Assembly: GCA_949077035.1 (NCBI GenBank)
Contig: CARUPR010000015.1
Span: 1-8,559 of the forward strand
Source of the DNA: an uncultured Eubacteriales bacterium
Lineage (GTDB): Bacteria; Bacillota; Clostridia; Christensenellales; UBA1242
Direction: 5' to 3'
Length of the DNA stretch: 8,559 nucleotides
This document shows positions 1 to 6,121 of the stretch, piece after piece. The position numbers were made by a program, and so were the translations under genes. Numbering within the stretch: the first letter of the stretch is position 1; every line of letters begins with the position of its first letter. The notes beneath the pieces were generated by a model, which was not told the DNA's origin, searched no databases, and worked only from the letters and a program-made list of their open reading frames with translations.

Positions 1-101
1 GCCACAAGTCTTCCGAAAGGAATAAACTCTGCCAAATAGAAAAATATAATTAAAGGTATCATCACAAGCCTTGATAATGTGATTAAATTTGGTAAATTCA
101 T
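1..101 (-). CDS. pgsA: CDP-diacylglycerol--glycerol-3-phosphate 3-phosphatidyltransferase, N-terminal fragment (runs off left edge)
   Basis: Only the first 33 codons are in the window. The translated start, MNLPNLITLSRLVMIPLII..., matches the usual PgsA opening (MNLPN-x-(L/I)T-x-x-R), followed by the first hydrophobic segment. The family transfers a phosphatidyl group from CDP-diacylglycerol to glycerol-3-phosphate in the membrane, the committed step to phosphatidylglycerol. The catalytic CDP-alcohol phosphotransferase motif (DG-x2-AR-x8-G-x3-D-x3-D) would lie beyond the edge and cannot be checked. The ATG at 99-101 has an AAGGAG site (109-114) seven bases upstream. It overlaps the TGA of rimO (98-100) as ATGA, so translation is probably coupled to rimO. 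The order ftsK-rimO-pgsA supports the call. Confidence 0.85.
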   Translation of the reverse strand, partial: MNLPNLITLSRLVMIPLIIFFYLAEFIPFGRLV

Positions 102-1420
102 ATTATTTCTCCTTTAAAATCATTTCCGTCAAAGTCATAAATTTTCACTTTTACAAAATCACCATTCTTTACTTTATTATTATCTATAAAACGCACACCA
201 AAGTCAACTGTTGGCGAAAGATTTTTGCTATGGGCACAATATTCGCCCGTCATTTCGTCAAAATAGTCTACCAAAACTTCAATTTCTTGATTTATCATTG
301 CTTTTGCTTTGTTGGTCATAATTTTTTCTTGAATTGAGATAATTTTTTTAAGTCTCGATTTTTTTGTAAATCTATTAAGATGTTTCTTTATATAAAAACT
401 TGCTGTGTTAGGTTCTTTTGAATATGCAAAAAATCCTGCATAATCAAATTTTTCTTCTTCAATAAACCTGCAAAGTTTCTTAAATTTTGCCTTGGTTTCA
501 CCAGGATAGCCAACCATAAAAGTTGTTCTAATAGCGATTTCTGGATATGAGGTATGTATCTTTTCAATTAAAGCTCTTGTCCCCTCTTCGCCAACACGTC
601 TTCTCATTGAAGATAAAATTTCATCATCTATATGTTGCAGCGGAATATCTATATACTTGCACATTTTATTGTTTGAAGCAATATATTTCAAAAGTTCATC
701 AGTCACACATTCTGGATATGCATAATGAAGTCTTATCCATTTTATGCCATCAATCTTTGATAACTTATCACACAATTTTATAAGACTGTTTTCGCCATAT
801 AAATCTTCACCATATCTGGTTGTATCTTGTGCGACTAAAATCAATTCTTTTACACCACGGCTAGCCAGATTTTTTGCTTCTTCAACAAGGTCTGCAATAG
901 GAAAACTTCTGTATCTGCCTCTAATTCTTGGAATTGTGCAGTAAGAACAAACATTATTACATCCATCTGAGATTTTAAGATATGCATAACTTGGTTGGTT
1001 TGTCAAAACCCTTTCAAAATTTTTTGCAGGTTTTGCGTGTGCAACCTCATATAAATCTTCAATAATTTCACAAATCTTGTCGTTTTCACTAAGTTTTAAA
1101 AAGGCATCTATGTCTGGGAAATTTTCCTTCATTTGATTATAGTTTCTTTCAGGAAAACACCCAGTCACAATTATCTTTTCAATCATACCTTTTTCTTTGT
1201 ATCCTTCAACTTCAAGGATGTTTGAAATTGCCTCTTCCTGTGCTTGTTGAATAAAAGCACAAGTGTTGACAATGACAATATCAGCATTTTCAACATCACC
1301 TGAAATGGTAAATCCATAAGCTTTAAGTCTTCCAAGCATATTTTCAAGGTCGACTTTATTTTTATCACAGCCCAAACTTATAGCGGAAACAACTTTGTTT
1401 TTAAGTTCTTCATTAGTCAT
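98..1420 (-). CDS. rimO: Ribosomal protein S12 (Asp) methylthiotransferase RimO
   Basis: A radical-SAM methylthiotransferase of 440 residues, the usual family length (E. coli RimO is about 440). The family adds a methylthio group to the beta-carbon of a conserved aspartate of ribosomal protein S12, using two [4Fe-4S] clusters. All three domains are visible. The N-terminal UPF0004 domain has its cluster cysteines at C18 (SLGCDKNKVDLE), C54 (VNTCAFI) and C88 (VTGCFPER). The radical-SAM core has C154-x3-C158-x2-C161 (GCNNVCSYCTIP, then RIRGRYRS). The TRAM domain occupies roughly residues 378-440. The motifs CDKNKVD and IPRIRGRYRS favour RimO over MiaB. I chose the ATG at 1418-1420, which has GGAG six bases upstream. 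A TTG at 1430-1432 would add four residues but uses that GGAG as coding sequence. The gene overlaps the end of ftsK by 8 nt and the start of pgsA by 4 nt, so the three genes are probably one operon. Confidence 0.95.
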   Translation of the reverse strand: MTNEELKNKVVSAISLGCDKNKVDLENMLGRLKAYGFTISGDVENADIVIVNTCAFIQQAQEEAISNILEVEGYKEKGMIEKIIVTGCFPERNYNQMKENFPDIDAFLKLSENDKICEIIEDLYEVAHAKPAKNFERVLTNQPSYAYLKISDGCNNVCSYCTIPRIRGRYRSFPIADLVEEAKNLASRGVKELILVAQDTTRYGEDLYGENSLIKLCDKLSKIDGIKWIRLHYAYPECVTDELLKYIASNNKMCKYIDIPLQHIDDEILSSMRRRVGEEGTRALIEKIHTSYPEIAIRTTFMVGYPGETKAKFKKLCRFIEEEKFDYAGFFAYSKEPNTASFYIKKHLNRFTKKSRLKKIISIQEKIMTNKAKAMINQEIEVLVDYFDEMTGEYCAHSKNLSPTVDFGVRFIDNNKVKNGDFVKVKIYDFDGNDFKGEII

Positions 1421-4400
1421 AAATATCTCCAAATATTGTATAGAATTCCTCTATTGAAATATAAACCGCCCTTTGTTTTGAGCCCTCGGCACTTGCAATA
1501 TATCCTCTCTCTTCCATTTGGTCAACAATTCTTGCCGCCCTTGGATAACCAATAGAAAGCTTACGTTGAACCATTGTTGTTGAAGCAACGCCATTATCAA
1601 TACAAATCTTCAAAGCTTGAGGAAGAAGTGGGTCAACACCATTGTTATCATTTCCTCCATTGCCATTTGTTGGTTTATTTGGATTGTTTATAGCATTAAA
1701 TGCCTCTTCATCAAAGATTTCTTCATTGTTTTCAATGATATAATTTACGATATCCTTGGTTTCTTGTGTTTCTATCAAGCAACCTTGCAATCTTTGAGGT
1801 GAAGAATCTGCAGGTTTATATAGCATATCACCATAACCTAAAAGTTTTTCTGCACCAGGGGCACCCATAATAACTTCACTATCAACCCTACCCGCAACTT
1901 TAAAGGCAATTCTTGCTGGCAAGTTTGCTTTAAGAGTGCCTGTAACAACATCTGTTGAAGGTCTTTGAGTAGCCAAAATAAGATGAATACCGGCAGCTCT
2001 GGCCTTTCCTGCAAGACGGCGAATCTTATCTTCAATTTCATTTTTAGCAACAGCCATAAAATCGGCAAATTCATCAAAAATCACAACAATATATGGCATT
2101 TTTCTAACTTTATTTTGCAAAACTCTGTCAATTTTGTTGTATTCATCGATATTTCTGACTCTTTCCTCAGAAATAAGTTTAAATCTTCTTTCCATTTCAT
2201 CAACAGCCCATTGCAATGCATTTACCGCTTTATTTGGGTCTGTGATTACTTTAGGCACAACCATATGTGGAAGCCCCTCATACATCGAAAGTTCTACCTG
2301 TTTTGGGTCAATCATGATAAATTTAACTTCATCAGGTGATGATTTATATAATAATGAGGTTATAATAGTATTCAAACATACACTCTTACCAGAGCCGGTA
2401 GTTCCTGCAACCAAAAGATGTGGCATCTTTTGAAGATTGCATACCTTTACATTTCCTGTAATATCCTTACCCAATGCAAAAGTCAATGCTGAAGGACTTA
2501 ATGAAAATTCCTTTGATTGAAGAATGTCTTTTACACTCACCTTTGCAACTTTTGAGTTTGGCACTTCTATTCCGACCATGCTTCTGCCAGGAATTGGTGC
2601 TTCAATTCTTATCTGACCATTTGCAGAAAGAGCATAAGCAATATCGGCATCAAGGGAAAGAATTTTCTTAACTGAAATACCTTCAGGCATCTCTATTTCA
2701 TATCTTGTAACTGTTGGGCCAACAACTACATTTTGCACCTTTGCAGGCACGCCAAAATTTTCAAGAACATTTTCAAGTGCTACCCTTTTCATTGGCATAT
2801 CTTGATTAAAAGTTGCAGGGTCATCAGAAACGGTTGTAAGAAGGTCAAGGGATGGTCTTTTGTATTTATAAGGCACAATTTTTTCTGGTTTTTTGTTGTC
2901 GTCATCAAGCGAAACAAAACGTTTTCTTCTTTCCATTTCATCAACAACTTTTTCCCTGCCACCAAATCTATTATTCTGTTCTTGTGCAGGTTCAAGCCTG
3001 TTATGAGAACCGCCAAAATCACTTCTTCTTAAAACCTCTCTTGAATTGTCATTTAAGGCTCTTGAAGCTTCTCTTGAAGGCAACTCATCATTATCCTCAT
3101 CATCTCTTACAAAGCTGTTTCTTGACATTCTTTGACTTGATAAATCTTGACTTTGATTTTCTATAAGTTCTTCATTTCTTGAAATATTGCCTTTTAAATC
3201 TTCTCTGTTATAAATTTCTGTTGATGGTTTTTCACTCACACTTTCAACTTCAATTTCATCAAAATTTATGAAATCTTTGTCTTCAAGTTTTTCTTGATTT
3301 TCGCGTTCCATCTTCTCTTGCATAACAACTGAGCGGATAATATCTTCAGCTTCATTTGTTATCTCTTCTGGCTTAACATCAGGAAGATTGCTTTGCACGA
3401 CAGGCTCTGAAGAAACAGGTTCTGAAACAATAGGCTCTGGAATTATAATTTCCTCTTGTTTAAGCTCTTCTATATTTCTGCTTATTTCGTTTGAAGTGAG
3501 ATTTTCTCTGTTTCTTCTATTTAAAATATTGTTTTCTGTATTTGATGCAAATGATTGATTTTCATATCTTGAAATTCTTGAACGTGACTGCTCTCTAAAT
3601 TTATCAAGGTCAACTTTTGGTGGTGACAACAGATATTCTCTCATACTCATACCAGCAGGCACCTTTTCTTCAGGTTTTTCTTCTGGCAATTTTATCTCTT
3701 GAGGCATATATGGTTGTCCAATACGTTGTTTATAACCCCCGACAAGCCCCAACTTTTCACGAGCTGTCAGTTCTCGTTTTTCCTCTTCCCTTGCATTGCC
3801 ATCATACATTACATTGACTTCTTCTCTGTTTTTTGCAACAACAGGGTTTGTGTCCACCTGTTTCTCGCGAGGATTTACAGGTTTGTTTTTCACTTCTTCT
3901 TTTATTTGAAGTTTTATTGGTTTTTCAGCTTGTGTGGTTTTTCTTAAAGAAATCACCGCCTCTACAAAGAAGGCAACACATACAGCAAAGGCAATCGCAA
4001 GCAAAATGTATGTTGCAGGAAGCCCCATAAGTGAAGCCATACTTGTTGGCAAAAATCCGATAAGCATACCACCTGCTGTGATTTGTTTTGTATAATTAAG
4101 TGCAACAAATTCACCATAAGTAAGACCTTTTGGTGAGCCTACAATGATGAGTTGAATTATTGATAAAAATAAAAATAAACTGAGTGATAAAAATATAGCA
4201 TATTTTTTAGGCATAACATATTTTTTATCATTTAAAAGAGCAAGCGCGATTATAAAACCTAAGATAGTAAGCGGATAAACAAATATTCCAAACACGCCTA
4301 AAAAGAAAAATTGAAGAAATGGAAGAATTTTTGTAGCAGAAAACAAAAATACAAAGGTTGAAGCAGCAAGCAAAACCCAACCAAAAATCAATTTTAAATT

Positions 4401-4448
4401 TTTACTGGTTTTATTTTTATTTTTTTTAGATACCTGAAATGTAGCCAT
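1413..4448 (-). CDS. ftsK: DNA translocase FtsK/SpoIIIE
   Basis: A 1011-residue septum-anchored DNA pump. The family moves chromosomal DNA through closing septa; in spore formers the same type of protein pumps DNA into the forespore. Residues ~20-167 form four to five membrane segments. Residues ~170-520 are a low-complexity charged linker rich in E, R, N and S. The translocase motor follows: alpha domain from about residue 528, Walker A GTTGSGKS (682-689), Walker B YIVVIFDE (786-793) and ATQRPS (826-831). A C-terminal gamma winged helix at ~938-1003 (ASTTMVQRKLSIGYPRAARI...) is the type that reads orienting DNA sequences. The linker makes it longer than B. subtilis SpoIIIE (about 790 residues) and carries a repeated motif, listed separately. 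The ATG at 4446-4448 has AAGGAA (4453-4458) upstream. The gene overlaps rimO by 8 nt. Whether it serves vegetative division, sporulation or both cannot be decided from sequence. Confidence 0.95.
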   Translation of the reverse strand: MATFQVSKKNKNKTSKNLKLIFGWVLLAASTFVFLFSATKILPFLQFFFLGVFGIFVYPLTILGFIIALALLNDKKYVMPKKYAIFLSLSLFLFLSIIQLIIVGSPKGLTYGEFVALNYTKQITAGGMLIGFLPTSMASLMGLPATYILLAIAFAVCVAFFVEAVISLRKTTQAEKPIKLQIKEEVKNKPVNPREKQVDTNPVVAKNREEVNVMYDGNAREEEKRELTAREKLGLVGGYKQRIGQPYMPQEIKLPEEKPEEKVPAGMSMREYLLSPPKVDLDKFREQSRSRISRYENQSFASNTENNILNRRNRENLTSNEISRNIEELKQEEIIIPEPIVSEPVSSEPVVQSNLPDVKPEEITNEAEDIIRSVVMQEKMERENQEKLEDKDFINFDEIEVESVSEKPSTEIYNREDLKGNISRNEELIENQSQDLSSQRMSRNSFVRDDEDNDELPSREASRALNDNSREVLRRSDFGGSHNRLEPAQEQNNRFGGREKVVDEMERRKRFVSLDDDNKKPEKIVPYKYKRPSLDLLTTVSDDPATFNQDMPMKRVALENVLENFGVPAKVQNVVVGPTVTRYEIEMPEGISVKKILSLDADIAYALSANGQIRIEAPIPGRSMVGIEVPNSKVAKVSVKDILQSKEFSLSPSALTFALGKDITGNVKVCNLQKMPHLLVAGTTGSGKSVCLNTIITSLLYKSSPDEVKFIMIDPKQVELSMYEGLPHMVVPKVITDPNKAVNALQWAVDEMERRFKLISEERVRNIDEYNKIDRVLQNKVRKMPYIVVIFDEFADFMAVAKNEIEDKIRRLAGKARAAGIHLILATQRPSTDVVTGTLKANLPARIAFKVAGRVDSEVIMGAPGAEKLLGYGDMLYKPADSSPQRLQGCLIETQETKDIVNYIIENNEEIFDEEAFNAINNPNKPTNGNGGNDNNGVDPLLPQALKICIDNGVASTTMVQRKLSIGYPRAARIVDQMEERGYIASAEGSKQRAVYISIEEFYTIFGDIYD
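1427..1430 (-). promoter_or_regulatory. Ribosome binding site that decides the rimO start
   Basis: On the minus strand, GGAG is followed by six bases and then the ATG at 1418-1420. This supports starting RimO at that ATG rather than at the in-frame TTG at 1430-1432, whose own upstream sequence lacks a purine-rich site. The site lies inside the 3' end of ftsK. Confidence 0.7.
3165..3512 (-). repeat. Imperfect duplicated motif in the FtsK linker
   Basis: Two stretches of the linker resemble each other at protein level. Residues 313-329 (DNA 3462-3512) read NRENLTSNEISRNIEEL; residues 414-428 (DNA 3165-3209) read NREDLKGNISRNEEL. The shared pattern is N-R-E-x-L, a short gap, N, then I-S-R-N and E-E-L. 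Looser SRN/SR copies occur at 291-294, 442-444, 458-463 and 468-470. This may be a decayed tandem repeat or simply compositional bias of a disordered linker. Confidence 0.45.
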
Positions 4449-4578
4449 AAAATTCCTTTTAAAAATTATTTATAATCAATTTTAAATTAATTTTATTTAC
4501 AAAAATAAAGTATAAATCAAAATTTATCAATCATAAAAAAGATAAAATCAAATATACATTTCTATTCTAGCACAAATA

Positions 4579-4622
4579 AAAAATATTCTCAAGTAACTTA
4601 TTAAAATTTTGAGAATATTTTT
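4579..4622 (-). terminator. Terminator hairpin after ylxY, possibly bidirectional
   Basis: A perfect 14-bp inverted repeat (arms 4579-4592 and 4609-4622) with a 16-base loop lies 23 bases past the ylxY stop. On the minus strand the 3' arm ends in a T-rich run that continues into TTTATTTG. The plus-strand arm also ends in five T, so it could act both ways. It separates ylxY from the ftsK-rimO-pgsA unit. The rest of the 197-base gap (4449-4645) is A/T-rich; an ftsK promoter must be there, but no box pair stands out. Confidence 0.75.
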
Positions 4623-4645
4623 GTCTTTTAATGGAATTTTTATGT

Positions 4646-5383
4646 TCAGCCAACCACACCTTCAATTGTGTCGCTTACAGTTGTGACGACTAAATTTTTA
4701 TTTTTCAATTCATCTATGATTTTAGGCAAAGCTTTTACTGTGCTTTCTGTTGGATGCATTAATACAAGGTCTCCACCTGCCGCATCTTTAACCGCCCTTT
4801 TAAAAATTAGTTCGCTGTCATGGTCACGCCAGTCAATAGTATCTCTAGTCCACATAATAGTCTTATATCCAAGAGCTTTTGCCCCTTCAACAGTTGTTTT
4901 ATTATAAGCACCACTTGGTGGAGCAAAAAGATTCATTTCAATGCCTAAAAGTTCTTTAATTATTGTATGAGTGTTTTTAATTTGATTGATATTTTCTTCT
5001 TTGCTTATTTTATCATGATTTTTATGGTGATAACCATGATTTCCAATTTCATGCCCCCTATCTTTTATCTTTTTTAGATAGTTTTCATTCAAAACAGCCC
5101 ATGTTCCACCAATAAAAAATGTTGTTTTAGCTTCTTTTTCATCCAAAATATCCAAAATCTGGTCAATATATTCAGTCCCCCAATAAACATTTATCATAAG
5201 GGAAACTTTATTGCTTGTTTTATCACCACTATAATAGGCGCCATTTACGACCGATGATGCCGGTGTTGTATTTCTCACACCTGCAAAAATAGCAAATCCA
5301 CCAACAACCAACAATACAAAAACGATGGCAAGATTTGTGACAACTTTATTTAATTTTACAACTTTAAAATGAATTTTTTTCAT
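4646..5383 (-). CDS. ylxY: YlxY-type polysaccharide deacetylase-like membrane protein
   Basis: A 245-residue NodB-fold (carbohydrate esterase 4) protein. One N-terminal membrane segment (about residues 16-36) and no cleavage motif put the domain outside the membrane, where relatives act on cell-wall or spore-cortex glycans. Metal-binding H116 and H120 are present in NHGYHH, as are FAPPSGAY (153-160), MWTRDTIDW (177-185) and LMHPTEST (208-215, with H210). These last three blocks match the YlxY sporulation subfamily as I recall it. The first catalytic motif, normally TFDDG, reads MINVYWGTEY (63-72): the base and metal aspartates are absent, with N65 near the expected position, and A154 replaces the arginine usual in motif 3. 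Activity as a classical deacetylase is therefore doubtful. The ATG at 5381-5383 has no clear Shine-Dalgarno site, but the next Met (M63) would remove the membrane anchor. I see no convincing promoter upstream. Confidence 0.85.
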   Translation of the reverse strand: MKKIHFKVVKLNKVVTNLAIVFVLLVVGGFAIFAGVRNTTPASSVVNGAYYSGDKTSNKVSLMINVYWGTEYIDQILDILDEKEAKTTFFIGGTWAVLNENYLKKIKDRGHEIGNHGYHHKNHDKISKEENINQIKNTHTIIKELLGIEMNLFAPPSGAYNKTTVEGAKALGYKTIMWTRDTIDWRDHDSELIFKRAVKDAAGGDLVLMHPTESTVKALPKIIDELKNKNLVVTTVSDTIEGVVG

Positions 5384-5444
5384 ACTACATATTATGATTA
5401 ATATTATTTAAATAGAACAATAAAATAAAAAATATAAACAAATC

Positions 5445-5472
5445 GCAAAAAAAAGCAGAGAAATCTCTGCTT
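5445..5472 (-). terminator. Intrinsic terminator of the zinc-ribbon gene
   Basis: An 8-bp perfect stem (arms 5453-5460 and 5465-5472: AAGCAGAG / CTCTGCTT) with a four-base loop is followed on the minus strand by an unbroken run of eight T, two of them in the stem (5447-5454). It lies 45 bases past the stop of the broken gene and upstream of ylxY, so it insulates the two. The U-run makes it a minus-strand terminator only. Confidence 0.85.
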
Positions 5473-5517
5473 CAATAATTGAAATTTTTATTTCTTAAAA
5501 TGAAGATAATTATTCAA

Positions 5518-5870
5518 CTACATTTCAATTTCTTCTTCATTTTCCTTTTTATCATCTTCAAATCTAGTTTTATCTTTTTTTACATCTGCTTTTTTTCTTG
5601 TTTTTGCAAACTCTTTTACATCTAAAGGCAAATCTTTTGCATCAAGCTCAGTTATTGCACCGCAACATGGACATATTATATTATAATCATAAACAGTATC
5701 TTCTTGCCAAAAGTCATGTTTTTCTGTAAAAATATCTCTTGCATTTATCTCAAGTTTTGCACCGCAAGGTATAACATTATTTTGTGCATTTTCGATTTCA
5801 TTTTTTTACCAGAACATTCAACCTTCTTTCTCCAAACACCTTTCTTACTGCCTTTTTCTAAAACTTTCAT
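5518..5870 (-). pseudogene. Zinc-ribbon protein gene with a frameshift at an A7 run
   Basis: This gene has no single open frame. The ATG at 5868-5870 has GGAGGA (5876-5881) five bases upstream and opens MKVLEKGSKKGVWRKKVECSGKK. At seven A on the coding strand (T7 at 5801-5807) the frame shifts; reading on directly meets a TAA at 5745-5747 after 41 residues. With one extra base at the run it continues to the TAG at 5518-5520 and gives 117 residues. That protein has a CSG...PCGAKLE half and a CPCCGAITEL half, spaced like a two-part zinc ribbon, then an acidic/basic low-complexity tail (DDKKENEEEIEM). Ribbon-like conservation on both sides of the break shows the two frames belong together. Function is unknown; such ribbons bind nucleic acid or protein. 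Alternatives to a dead gene are a sequencing error in the homopolymer, slippage during expression, or reversible on/off switching. The promoter and terminator are intact. Confidence 0.7.
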
Positions 5871-5901
5871 ATTCGTCCTCCGATATTATTCTATACACTA
5901 T

Positions 5902-5929
5902 ATTATACCAGAATTTGGATAATTGTCAA
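5902..5929 (-). promoter_or_regulatory. Sigma-A-type promoter of the zinc-ribbon gene
   Basis: On the minus strand TTGACA (5924-5929) is followed by a 16-base spacer and TATAAT (5902-5907). The spacer ends in TGG, giving an extended -10 (TG-n-TATAAT). Both hexamers match consensus exactly. The -10 box lies about 30 bases upstream of the ATG. This predicts strong expression of a gene whose frame is broken. Confidence 0.85.
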
Positions 5930-5953
5930 TACACTTCTTGACATTAAATTATC
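5918..5953. repeat. Gapped inverted repeat behind the minus-strand promoter
   Basis: GATAATT-GTCAA (5918-5929) faces TTGAC-ATTA-AATTATC (5938-5953). The GATAATT and GTCAA blocks are both inverted, but one arm has four extra bases between them. The left arm covers the -35 box of the zinc-ribbon promoter. It could be an operator pair. In DNA this A/T-rich, chance is a real alternative. Confidence 0.3.
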
Positions 5954-6057
5954 AAAATTTAATTTATTTCTTATTAATTTTTTTTCTAAAACTTAAAAAA
6001 CTCTCAACTGATTTTATATTAAATTATATTATATATAATCTTTTATTATTAAATTAA
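5954..6057. other. A/T-rich divergent intergenic stretch
   Basis: This is the centre of the gap between the two divergent genes. It is almost all A and T, with T8 at 5978-5985 and alternating TA runs near 6015-6040. I see no ORF, RNA fold or repeat array. It may be intrinsically bent, upstream-element-like DNA in front of the plus-strand promoter. Confidence 0.5.
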
Positions 6058-6075
6058 AATTTGTCTTGACAAATT
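6058..6075. promoter_or_regulatory. Perfect inverted repeat over the -35 box (candidate operator)
   Basis: AATTTGTC-TT-GACAAATT is a perfect 8-bp inverted repeat with a two-base centre. The -35 hexamer TTGACA (6066-6071) begins inside the centre, so a dimeric protein bound here would block polymerase. No regulator gene lies in the window. Confidence 0.5.
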
Positions 6076-6092
6076 CCCCCCCCGATTATAAT
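6066..6092 (+). promoter_or_regulatory. Promoter of the 756-residue gene with a C8 tract in its spacer
   Basis: TTGACA (6066-6071) and TATAAT (6087-6092) are both exact consensus hexamers but are separated by only 15 bases, two short of the optimum of 17. The spacer reads AATT, eight C, GAT; the C run is 6076-6083. Adding one or two C would give 16 or 17 bases. Later A/T-rich hexamers (TATAGT 6093-6098, TATAAA 6098-6103) are spaced too far from this -35 to replace it. Transcription should begin near 6099, so the C run is not in the message. Confidence 0.75.
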
Positions 6093-6109
6093 TATAGTAT
6101 AAATAAATT

Positions 6110-6116
6110 GGGGAGG
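6110..6116 (+). promoter_or_regulatory. Strong ribosome binding site of the 756-residue gene
   Basis: GGGGAGG stands five bases before the ATG at 6122-6124. It fixes the start and argues that the long reading frame is a real, well-translated gene. Confidence 0.85.
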
Positions 6117-6121
6117 ATAAT

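Noticed and set aside
1421..1432. TTG at 1430-1432 as the start of rimO (four extra residues)
   Set aside because: The ATG at 1418-1420 has GGAG at the right distance, while the TTG lacks a purine-rich site and would turn that GGAG into coding sequence.
1965..2433. Plus-strand open frames of about 100-124 codons inside ftsK
   Set aside because: They lie antisense to the conserved motor domain, have no Shine-Dalgarno site and give low-complexity proteins; they are shadows of the real gene.
5704..5922. Plus-strand 72-codon open frame across the zinc-ribbon gene
   Set aside because: It is antisense to two frames that together encode paired Cys motifs, has no RBS and runs through the minus-strand promoter.
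5938..5966. A second plus-strand TTGACA at 5938-5943 as a promoter
   Set aside because: No acceptable -10 box lies 15-19 bases downstream (AATTTA at best), and the site at 6066-6092 is far better and nearer the gene.
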